From Lachnospiraceae bacterium YSB2008 (lineage in GTDB: Bacteria > Bacillota > Clostridia > Lachnospirales > Lachnospiraceae), in NCBI GenBank assembly GCA_000687655.1, contig JHWR01000016.1, positions 1 through 64,000 on the forward strand: a stretch of DNA of 64,000 bases. Reading direction: 5' to 3'. Shown piece by piece: positions 1 to 8,300 of this stretch. The notes beneath the pieces were generated by a model that was given only the letters and a program-made list of their open reading frames with translations, ran no database searches and was not told the origin of the DNA. Numbering within the stretch: the stretch's first letter is position 1; every line of letters begins with the position of its first letter. A program made the translations under genes and the position numbers.

Positions 1-374
1 CTTACAGTGGCAACAAAATAAGATGGATTCCACAAATGTCCACCCCATAGCTGTTTTTTGATCTCAGGATGTTTAAGGAATAACCACCGGGCAGTATTGC
101 CTTTAAGAATTTTGATTGCATCCGACAGTCTGATCTGTGGTTTGCAATCTACAAGAAGATGAATATGATCAGGCATTATCTCCATTGCTAAAGGAACCAT
201 ATCCAAAGATTTAAGTGTTTCAAGAAGATACTTTCTAACATCCGTCTCGATTTCACCTATAAATATGGGCTTTCTATACTTGGTAACCCATACGATATGA
301 TACTGCAAAGAGTAAATATATCCACGACCATGTGTAACATCTTTAGGTAATGTAAAATAAACTTTTTTATCCAT
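1..374 (-). CDS. tnpA: IS200/IS605 family transposase TnpA (HUH Y1), 3' part outside window
   Basis: I translated this strand directly: an open frame of 124 codons runs from an ATG at 374 off the left edge. It contains YSLQYHIVWVTKYRKPIF near residues 21-39 and the HUH metal-binding motif His70-Ile-His72 within MPDHIHLLV, both hallmarks of the IS200/IS605 Y1 single-strand transposases. The catalytic tyrosine would lie beyond the window. The family excises and inserts transposons as single-stranded DNA by recognising subterminal hairpins; such a hairpin lies just upstream (417-454). The start is uncertain because the -10 box ends only six bases before this ATG, so the message may be leaderless. 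Confidence 0.9.
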   Translation of the reverse strand, partial: MDKKVYFTLPKDVTHGRGYIYSLQYHIVWVTKYRKPIFIGEIETDVRKYLLETLKSLDMVPLAMEIMPDHIHLLVDCKPQIRLSDAIKILKGNTARWLFLKHPEIKKQLWGGHLWNPSYFVATV

Positions 375-380
375 ATATTT

Positions 381-409
381 ATTATACCATATGTATAGGC
401 TAAACTCAA
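381..409 (-). promoter_or_regulatory. Promoter of tnpA
   Basis: On the minus strand a TTGAGT -35 box (409-404) and a perfect TATAAT -10 box (386-381) are separated by 17 bases. Transcription would begin close to the proposed tnpA ATG at 374, leaving almost no leader. Confidence 0.6.
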
Positions 410-416
410 GAAAATT

Positions 417-454
417 CCGCCTAACTCACGACTAAAGTCACGAGTGTGCGGCGG
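417..454 (-). repeat. Left-end subterminal hairpin of the IS200/IS605 element
   Basis: An imperfect palindrome with outer CCGCC/GGCGG arms and an inner GACTAAAGTC core. The same core is found at both ends of the tnpB element (13516-13552 and 11973-11993). IS200/IS605 transposases recognise such imperfect end hairpins, so this marks the upstream end of the element whose tnpA leaves the window. Confidence 0.65.
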
Positions 455-548
455 ATAATCATCAATGTTTTTCGGTTCATGATCAATTTCAGACTAAAAA
501 TCAAAAACTCATATTTTAGTTTACATAAAATTTCTATTGATTTATCAA

Positions 549-590
549 CAAAAATGCAGCAATCCATGGTATTTAACCATGAATTGCTGC
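549..590 (-). terminator. Rho-independent terminator of the tubulin-like operon
   Basis: The arms GCAGCAAT and ATTGCTGC, extended by CATGG/CCATG with a bulge, form a stem at 556-590. On the minus strand it is followed by a short T run (554-550). It lies about 55 bases downstream of the stop codon at 644. Confidence 0.75.
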
Positions 591-643
591 TTCTTAGTCA
601 CTGTTCTCTTTTATATCTTTCTAAACATCATGCCTGCGCAATG

Positions 644-3148
644 TTATCCAACCTTCCACTCATGCTGGGTATCTGCGTGAAGCACTCTGACTCCCTTCAT
701 ATGCTCGTATGATTCAAGCATTTCCTCATAACTCTCAAGTAGTGACGCCTGCATATCGAAGATGATATCATCCTCTGTTATGGAGAGTTCGCCCGGATTG
801 ATAGCTATGGAGTTCTCTTTCTCATTATATGGATCAGCTATCAGAAGATTCTTCACAACATTACTGAAGTGAGGCATACCTTCAGGAAGTGATATGTACT
901 TTCTGCTTCCGTGCTTATCATCAGCATTTTCTTTAACTGCGCAGAGACGTTTTCTGCTTATCTTCTCACGAGATCCCTGAACGAAAGCATTTGCTGCTTT
1001 TGAAAGAACCTCATCTCTCTTCTCACTGTCCTGAGCTACGAAAAGTGCATTCATTTCCTGAACAGTAGGTGTTTCAGGAGCAAATGACATATAGATGAAC
1101 TTCTCAGCCGCAAATACACCTATACCGGCGAAGAGATTCTTGTAAATCTTCTCCATGTATTCCTTAATCTGGAGCGGTCTGTCGTTCTCGATATTGGTCT
1201 TATTCTCATTAAACATCTTGATAAGAGAATTCTTAAAGTCTTTTATTCTCTCATCTGTTATATAGTCTACAGGAAGAAGTTCACTCTGCTTTGAATGCTT
1301 AAGCATGAAGCTGAGTATTCTTTTACTGTCTGTAGCAAGTCCTTCTACTGCATCCTTAAGATCCGCAGAGAATGTGGAGTAAAGATCATCTATACGCTCG
1401 GCAACCTGTCTCAGCCATCTGACAGTATCACCAAGAACATCTGCTGTTTCAATACCTTCCATAAGGACATTTCTCTCAGCAGCAAGTGCTTCCTTCAGAC
1501 ATGCATCATAATATCCATTTTCCATTTCCTTTCTCTTAGCAGGAAATGTAAGGAAACCGAAGCTCTTTGATATCATCTCTTTGATAGAATCTATAGTTCT
1601 CTCAAACTCTCCGCTCGGAACATAATTCTTGGACTTTTCAGCCAGCTGCTGTACCTCTAATATAAGTCCCTTATCTTCCGGAATTCCGGCAAATCCCTTC
1701 GCACCTATAATATGGAGTACACCTATAGGTCCATATTTCTCTGTACAAAGTGCAACCATTTCATCTATGGATTTCCAGAGCTTAGTCTCAATATTCTTTG
1801 AAATACCGGAAATATTCGGCTTCATGTTTTCAACATCACGCTTGAGGCTGCTACGGAGTGTATCACGATTTTTCTTGATATCCTTATAGCTTGGATGCTG
1901 TGTAAATGTAGTGTTTATCAATCCATTTACTTTAAGATTTACTTCATCACCCGGCTTTCCTTCAATGAAAGTCTTGATTTCGCCTATTGCTTCGTCAATA
2001 TAGCCCTGAACCGTAGGCTCTTCAAGAGGTGACTTGATAAACTCCTCATAAACCTTTACGAATATCTCATACTCACTCAGGTTCTCTATTTCCCTTATAG
2101 GAATCTTATAGTCGGTCTCACTTATACTCTTAAATGGACCGTTATCATTCTTTCTGAAGAATATATCTCTCAGATTCTTATGACCGCCGCCGAATTCCTC
2201 GCCGCCGATATACTTGCTGGATGTAAGCTTATACATGAAATAAGCTATATCCATAAATATATTATTCTCAGGAACATATCCCTGATCATCTTTTCTTCCT
2301 GATACAAGCATACAGGAATCAAAGATATCCTCTTTCATAGCAAGTCTGTGAGTTGTGCTTTCAAACACATATGGCTCATCCTTACTTGAAAGACTCATAT
2401 AGTATGACAGCTCCGAAAGTGTTGCAGCTGCATTTGCTTTCATAAGATCCTTCATACCGCCTGATATCTTAGCATTTGCAAAAAGAACATCAGGTGTCAT
2501 AAGTATGGCTCCGAGGCGGAAGTTATTCATCTTCTGAGATCTGGCATATGCTCTGATATTATATGCAAGATCTGCAAGCATACCGCTTCCTGTTCCTCCA
2601 CCCAGACTTGATACAAGTATTACGTCAAGCCTTCTTGAGGCTGACTTTCTATACATTTCATTCAGTTTTTCAAAAAGAAGTATTCTTACATCCTCATATG
2701 CATTTGAGAACATAAGTCGACCAACCTGACGATTGCCGCCGGCACCTATGGTTCCAATAACCTCAGGTGCAAGATCAGGGCTCATCCATTTAGCAAGATT
2801 AGTTACTGCTTCTGCTCTCTGAGTTTCGTCAAGAAGCATATTCTCAAGGTTTGGTCTGTAAACACTGATAACTTCAGTTGCATTGAACCCAAGTCCTTCC
2901 TTACTGTCGTTGATAGTCTGCTCCATAGCAGGAATATCAGAGTCAAACATAAGGAATTCTATGTTATCCTCGGGAGTCTTTTCATTTATGAGCATACCCT
3001 TCAGATTGAGCACAGCATGACTTCCTGCTCCGCCCAGACCAACAACCAGAAGATGTCCGTTCAGCTTCTGATCATCTTCGTTCTTATCGAAAATACGTAT
3101 CTCTCTAAGTCGGTTAAATTCCTTCTTTTGAGTGTCAATGAGAATCAT
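644..3148 (-). CDS. Tubulin/FtsZ-superfamily GTPase-like protein (Tubulin_2 type), 834 aa
   Basis: The N-terminal third carries the tubulin/FtsZ nucleotide-binding signatures: GLGGAGSH at residues 37-44, IGAGGNRQVGR at 134-144, and the T4 loop GGGTGSG at 183-189. The rest, to residue 834, is a long mostly helical region with no family I can name; FtsZ is about 350-400 residues, so this belongs to the large bacterial tubulin-like proteins, not the division FtsZ. Members of the superfamily bind GTP and polymerise; polymerisation here is inferred only. The start follows a GGGGGA ribosome site eight bases upstream. It is the last gene of an operon behind a PurF-like and a LURP-one-like gene, with a 22-base gap to the latter and a terminator downstream. 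Confidence 0.85.
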   Translation of the reverse strand: MILIDTQKKEFNRLREIRIFDKNEDDQKLNGHLLVVGLGGAGSHAVLNLKGMLINEKTPEDNIEFLMFDSDIPAMEQTINDSKEGLGFNATEVISVYRPNLENMLLDETQRAEAVTNLAKWMSPDLAPEVIGTIGAGGNRQVGRLMFSNAYEDVRILLFEKLNEMYRKSASRRLDVILVSSLGGGTGSGMLADLAYNIRAYARSQKMNNFRLGAILMTPDVLFANAKISGGMKDLMKANAAATLSELSYYMSLSSKDEPYVFESTTHRLAMKEDIFDSCMLVSGRKDDQGYVPENNIFMDIAYFMYKLTSSKYIGGEEFGGGHKNLRDIFFRKNDNGPFKSISETDYKIPIREIENLSEYEIFVKVYEEFIKSPLEEPTVQGYIDEAIGEIKTFIEGKPGDEVNLKVNGLINTTFTQHPSYKDIKKNRDTLRSSLKRDVENMKPNISGISKNIETKLWKSIDEMVALCTEKYGPIGVLHIIGAKGFAGIPEDKGLILEVQQLAEKSKNYVPSGEFERTIDSIKEMISKSFGFLTFPAKRKEMENGYYDACLKEALAAERNVLMEGIETADVLGDTVRWLRQVAERIDDLYSTFSADLKDAVEGLATDSKRILSFMLKHSKQSELLPVDYITDERIKDFKNSLIKMFNENKTNIENDRPLQIKEYMEKIYKNLFAGIGVFAAEKFIYMSFAPETPTVQEMNALFVAQDSEKRDEVLSKAANAFVQGSREKISRKRLCAVKENADDKHGSRKYISLPEGMPHFSNVVKNLLIADPYNEKENSIAINPGELSITEDDIIFDMQASLLESYEEMLESYEHMKGVRVLHADTQHEWKVG

Positions 3149-3170
3149 TCTATCTTTCCCCCAAGATTAA

Positions 3171-3668
3171 TTAATACCTATATTTGTTAGATGCGTATAT
3201 CGCAAGTGCAAACGCTATAGATATAAGTGCATCAGGATCATTATCAACCTGAATAATATATGTATCAGTAATATTCAGTGCCTGACCAGGAATAAGGTAT
3301 GGCTGGTTACGAACACTCATTACTTTGAGACGTCCCTTCCAGATATTATAATTCCAGGCGAAGCCTTCACCTTCTATAAGCCAGTCATTGAAATCTATAT
3401 CATATTCAGGCCTTCCGAAACGATCATCTCTTTCTACTGTTCCAAAGAGATCTCCTCTGGCGCAGAACTCAAACTTATTTCTGAAAAGTCCTGCCTTCTC
3501 CTGAACGTAAGCAACTTCATTTATGGTATCTGTAAGAAATATCTTAATTCTGTGTCCTGCAGGAAGGAAATCATCTTTTGTATAGTAAACAGGCTTTCCG
3601 CTGCTGTTAAATACCTGGAATGAATCCTTCTCCTCAACGTCGCTTGCCTTAATAAAAAATCTCTGCAT
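3171..3668 (-). CDS. LURP-one-related / YxjI-like protein, 165 aa
   Basis: The protein has the layout of the LURP-one-related (tubby-like C-terminal fold) family. An opening strand (RFFIKAS) leads into a segment on lipid- or ligand-like phrasing (AGHRIKIFLTD, AYVQEKAGLFRNKFEF), then a central YDIDFNDWLIEG and a closing TDTYIIQVDN with a hydrophobic last helix. Bacterial members such as B. subtilis YxjI have no firmly known role; a membrane or phospholipid-related function is often suspected. No signal peptide or transmembrane segment is seen. It starts after an AGGGGGA site and sits between the PurF-like gene (35-base gap) and the tubulin-like gene (22-base gap), so the three are probably co-transcribed and may work together. 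Confidence 0.75.
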   Translation of the reverse strand: MQRFFIKASDVEEKDSFQVFNSSGKPVYYTKDDFLPAGHRIKIFLTDTINEVAYVQEKAGLFRNKFEFCARGDLFGTVERDDRFGRPEYDIDFNDWLIEGEGFAWNYNIWKGRLKVMSVRNQPYLIPGQALNITDTYIIQVDNDPDALISIAFALAIYASNKYRY

Positions 3669-3703
3669 ATTATATCCCCCTAGAAAACATTATATAAAAA
3701 ACC

Positions 3704-5119
3704 TTACTCTCTGCCGTCCCAGCAATATGTACAGAGCTTATCTCTGTCTATGCCGACAGCTTCTATCATATCATCGATACGGTTAAAGCTGAGAGATGTG
3801 AATCCCATTCTTTCACATATCCTGTCCAGCATGGTGTGATATCTGTCAGAATCAGGATTAGCATAGTCGTCAAGAACTGTTCTCTCGACATTTTCTCCCT
3901 CTTCCTCACATATTACCTGTCTTGCAATGAGCTCCATTTCCGAAGTAGATCTGGAGAAGTTTATATATTTACATCCGAACAGAAGCGGCGGACATGCAGG
4001 TCTGATATGAACCTCTTTTGCACCACTCTCATATAAGAATTCAGCAGTTTCTCTGAGCTGTGTACCCCTTACTATAGAGTCATCTATCATAAGAAGACTC
4101 TTCCCTTCGATAAGCTCATGTATAGGAACCAGCTTCATCTTAGCTATAAGATTTCTCTTTTCCTGAATCGTAGGCATGAAGCTACGAGGCCAGGTCGGCG
4201 TATACTTTACAAAAGGTCTTGCAAATGGAACGCCCGATTCATTTGAATATCCTATAGCATGTGCTGTACCCGAATCAGGAACAGGACATACATTATCTAT
4301 CTTGTCATAATTATCTTTATCACGCTTAGCTATAAGACGTCCGCAGTCATTTCTCATCTGCTCTACAGACTTACCTTCATAAACTGATGAAGGATATCCA
4401 TAATAAACCCAGAGGAAAGTACATATACGCATCTTTGTTCCGGGCTTTACAAGAGTTGTAACTGCTTCAGGTGTTATAACTGCTATCTCCCCGGGACCGA
4501 GGTCTCTGAATGGTTCATATCCAAGCTTAAGTGCTGCAAATGATTCAAATGTAGCACAATAACCTTCTTCCTTACGTCCGAGTATGATAGGAGTTCTTCC
4601 CAGCTTGTCTCTTGCGACATAGATGCCCTTCGGTGTAAGAAGCATTATAGACATTGAACCTTCTATAAGCTCCTGTGCATACTGAATACCTTCAACCAGA
4701 TTATCCTTCTGATTGATAATAGCTGCTACAAGCTCTGTGGCATTGATATCCCCACCACTCATCTCAAGGAAATGAGTCTGTGTGTTCTGGAATATCATAT
4801 CCACAATCTGCTCTGTATTATTTACTTTACCTACTGTAGTTATAGCGTATGTTCCGTGATGAGAACGCACTATAAGAGGCTGTGGCTCATAATCAGAGAT
4901 ACAGCCTATACCCATATGTCCTTCCATACGGGATAATTCTTTCTCGAATTTGGTTCTAAATGGAGAGTTCTCGATATTATGGATAGCTCTGTTGAAACCA
5001 TCCTTACCATAGGCTACCATACCGCCTCTTCTGGTACCAAGATGTGAGTGATAATCTACTCCGAAGAAAAGATCGAATACGCAATCTTCTTTAGACGCTG
5101 CTGCAAAAAATCCGCCCAT
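3704..5119 (-). CDS. Amidophosphoribosyltransferase (PurF) paralogue lacking the glutaminase cysteine
   Basis: The 471-residue protein follows the PurF layout: an N-terminal class II glutamine amidotransferase-like domain, then a type I phosphoribosyltransferase domain with the PRPP loop IDDSIVRGT at about 345-353. Cysteines matching the iron-sulfur ligands of Bacillus-type PurF are kept (C233, C383, C463 and C466). PurF needs Cys as the first residue after Met to release ammonia from glutamine; here the protein begins Met-Gly-Gly-Phe, so that nucleophile is absent. The ATG at 5119 is chosen because AAGGAAGT lies upstream; the reading frame extends 21 codons further without a ribosome site. 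It heads the operon with the LURP-one-like and tubulin-like genes. Function is therefore unlikely to be ordinary purine synthesis from glutamine. Confidence 0.85.
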   Translation of the reverse strand: MGGFFAAASKEDCVFDLFFGVDYHSHLGTRRGGMVAYGKDGFNRAIHNIENSPFRTKFEKELSRMEGHMGIGCISDYEPQPLIVRSHHGTYAITTVGKVNNTEQIVDMIFQNTQTHFLEMSGGDINATELVAAIINQKDNLVEGIQYAQELIEGSMSIMLLTPKGIYVARDKLGRTPIILGRKEEGYCATFESFAALKLGYEPFRDLGPGEIAVITPEAVTTLVKPGTKMRICTFLWVYYGYPSSVYEGKSVEQMRNDCGRLIAKRDKDNYDKIDNVCPVPDSGTAHAIGYSNESGVPFARPFVKYTPTWPRSFMPTIQEKRNLIAKMKLVPIHELIEGKSLLMIDDSIVRGTQLRETAEFLYESGAKEVHIRPACPPLLFGCKYINFSRSTSEMELIARQVICEEEGENVERTVLDDYANPDSDRYHTMLDRICERMGFTSLSFNRIDDMIEAVGIDRDKLCTYCWDGRE

Positions 5120-5188
5120 AAAAGTACTTCCTTTACTATAAATAATATCCCCACATATCTGCTTTCCCACAAAAACAAACACACAGTA

Positions 5189-5217
5189 AGTATATACTAA
5201 TCAGGGACAGAACACAA
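5189..5217 (-). promoter_or_regulatory. Promoter of the PurF-like/LOR/tubulin-like operon
   Basis: The minus strand shows TTGTGT (5217-5212), a 17-base spacer and TATACT (5194-5189), giving a leader of roughly 60 bases before the ATG at 5119. The site lies downstream of the terminator of the preceding gene, which supports a separate transcript. Confidence 0.6.
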
Positions 5218-5251
5218 GGTTTTTCAAAATAAACAAATTGGCAGAAAAATG

Positions 5252-5283
5252 AAGAGAGAGCGTCCTGAGACACCCTCTCTCAT
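5252..5283 (-). terminator. Terminator of the tandem kinase-like gene
   Basis: On the minus strand a stem with GAGAGAG and CTCTCTC arms is followed by TTCATTTTTC. It is about 40 bases beyond the stop codon at 5323. Confidence 0.7.
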
Positions 5284-5322
5284 ATCTTGATTATTTAGTG
5301 AAATATCTACAGTTGTTGTTGA

Positions 5323-8300
5323 TTAATGATTGTTCATCTGCTGTGGCTTAGCTTCATTTTTCTTCTGATTAGCCACATTCTTGTACTTACCCTGCTCCTT
5401 CTGTTTATGTGTAGCTATCTGCTTAACATATTCAGTGAAAAGTGGCTGACCGTTGAAGCGCTGAGCATACGCAAGCATCTTTTCCTTAGAATTGCTGATC
5501 ATCATCTTTTTGAAATCAGGAGATTTCATGATTTCCTTAGCATTCTTTTCTATGACCTCATCGGAAAGTGCTGTAGCAATCTTGTTGGCATCCCTTATCT
5601 TGTCAACATTCTTTAATATTCCGCTGGCATATATAAGAGATGCAATGCCCATGCGGTAATCGGTTTCTTCAACATGATTTTCCGCAAGCTTTTTCTGGAT
5701 TTCCTGTATCTTTTCAGTTATACCTGCCTCTGAATTATCATATCTATGTTCTTCCTTAAGGCCTTTCTGAATAGCCTTTGACATAGATTCTCCGACTGTT
5801 TTGATATTCTCAGCAGTCTGAAGACGAAGTCCTTCAACTCTGGTGTAGTTCCTTTTTTCTATCTTTACCTGTCTGTTCTTATAATCTGTATAGCTGTCCG
5901 CAAGAATACCAATATGCTTCATTCCCTGCATGATAGCTTTAAGATCACCATCTATTGGGTTTCTGCCTTCCTTGATTTCCTTCTGTATATTCTTTACGTA
6001 CTGATTGAGATTCTTTACCTCGCTCTTCATATTCTTAAATTCAGGTGAAGATTTAAAGAATACACTGTCTGATGTTTTAAGGTTACCCTCCAGTATTTTC
6101 AGATATTCAGCAGACTTATTGATATATGAATTTCTGTCTATCTCCTTATCTTCAGGAAGTGCATCCACTACATCGGATATAGATTTAACGAAATCATAAT
6201 CTGCTTCTTTCTCCATATCTCGGAGTTCAGTCGCAGCCTTAACTTCATCTGTAAAGTCATCAACTACATTTCCCTTTGCATATTCGGTATCTTTAATTTC
6301 ATTCCCGTCTTCTACATATGTTTTGACCAACGGAATTACATTTTCTATTACATTTTTGAATATGTTTTCTTTGTTACCGGCAAGATCGGATAATGTATGC
6401 TTATCCCAGTCAGCATCCTTAATGACACTGATCTCACCCTTTTCAAGTTTATCCTGAACATTGAAGAAACGGGTCACCGCCGCATCTATCTCCGCCTGGG
6501 AAAGTTCCTGTCCGGAGAGTGTCTTTCTGAGTGCATCAGGATCCATATTCCTGATTCTTTCAGCCATCTTTTCAGACATAACTGTGATGTCACTCAGAAA
6601 TGTTTGGGTCATTATCCTTTGGTCGCCATCATAGGTTCCAAAAGAAAGGTCATTGTCTATTCCGACGACACCTATACATTTACCTTCAGGACTGTATACA
6701 AATGAAAAGTTACCTCTGTTTCTGTCAACATTCTGACAGATATAATCAAGTATCTCTATATCAGCGAGATCCCTAAGAGCACTTCCGGTGAAATCTGCTT
6801 CCTTCATACCTGCTTCAGGTGTACCCGGACGTATCTTTTCCATTGTCACACCCTTGGCGGTTTCCATGAATGTACCGGTCGTTATCTTACCCTCTGACTC
6901 CATTTCGATATTTGTAGTATACGGAATGACATTGGTACCAAGAAGCTCACTCATTTTATAAAAAGCCACATTTCTTTTATCTATAGTACCCTGCTTATCT
7001 GCACCTATACCAATTCTATTACCATACTGGTCTTCTATATCATTGTATGCCTGTGATAGTGCACTGACAAATACTCTGATTCTTCTAAACGCTTGTCCGT
7101 CACTGGCCAAAGACTCTGCTGTTGTCCTATTAAGCCCAAGCCTCATCAGGGTTTCAGGTTTCTGGTACATTTTATTATCTAGATACATGTCGAACATATC
7201 AGGATTATGTTTCAATGTTTCATATAATGATCTGTAGACAGCCAGCTCATTCTCAGCCACGCCCTTCTTCCTTGCGGATGCTATAAGATCCTCAGCTTTG
7301 ACCCTCATTTTTTCCTTACCATCCATATATATGGATGCAGTAAAGAAACCGGCCTTTCCTTTTCCATCCGGTGCATCATAAGATATAGGAAGACGGCTGT
7401 TACTTGCGCCTCCTATATTGGCAACCTTAATTATCTCCTCACCAGGAACCTTAACCCTTATAAGATCAGGGTTCTCAACGCCTGTCTTAATGAAGGCATT
7501 TTCAGCCGCCTGTAAGCCTTCTCCTACTACAGTAGTCTTATGAAATTCAAAAGGCTTCTTCTCTGCAGGCTCAATACCATAGATTTCCCTGTTGACCTTA
7601 GTCTCGTATTCTTTTGTCTTGTTTGCGTCATCCTTGTCTTTGATCCATTTCTTTCGCTTTTCAGGCATTTGTGACAGAACTTTAAACTGATTTTCTTCTT
7701 TACTCAGTTCGGCAAGCTTGTAATTCTGCCATTCATCTTTCTTTACAACTCTGATGAAGCCCTTATCTATTTTGCCGACTTCGACATCTTTATAGTGATC
7801 CTGACCTTTTCTGATCTCATCCTGGAAATGCTGAGTACGTTCCCATGCTGAATCAATCTCAGCTTTAGAAAGTCCATGTCCACGGAGCATGAGATTGAGT
7901 TTTGCCTTATCAAGCTCAAGAATCTTTGCAGCAACCTCTTCACCGATAACACCCATATTTTCAGGTCTGATGAAGATGTTACCTATTTTTGTAGATTTAT
8001 TGTCCGGAGAAATGATTCCCCAGGACATGTCGTTATCTATTCCTGTAACGCCGGAAATAACCTTCTTTCCATTTACATCTTTAAATGTAAAGAAGAAGTT
8101 ACCTTCATGTCTGTCTATGTTTCCGCATATATAATCAAGTGCCTGGATAGCAGCAATATCATCAAACACTTCAGGATTATCATATATAGATGCATCCTCA
8201 CCGGACATAGGATTCTCAGGATCAAGATTACTTATTTCCCAGCCATCGGATTTCTTCATAAATGTTCCTGCTGTAGGAACTCCATTACTAACAACAATAA

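Noticed and set aside
470-548. A small gene or RNA between the IS end and the terminator
   Set aside because: The stretch is AT-rich with stop codons in all frames and no stable structure apart from the terminator that follows.
446-712. Plus-strand 88-codon open frame
   Set aside because: It overlaps the IS left end, the tubulin-gene terminator and the 3' end of the tubulin-like gene, and has no ribosome site.
644-3148. The cell-division gene ftsZ
   Set aside because: The protein is twice the length of FtsZ, lacks the FtsZ C-terminal peptide and is not next to ftsA or division genes.
3704-5119. The purine-pathway amidophosphoribosyltransferase PurF
   Set aside because: The catalytic cysteine is missing and no purine genes are nearby, so the symbol purF is withheld.
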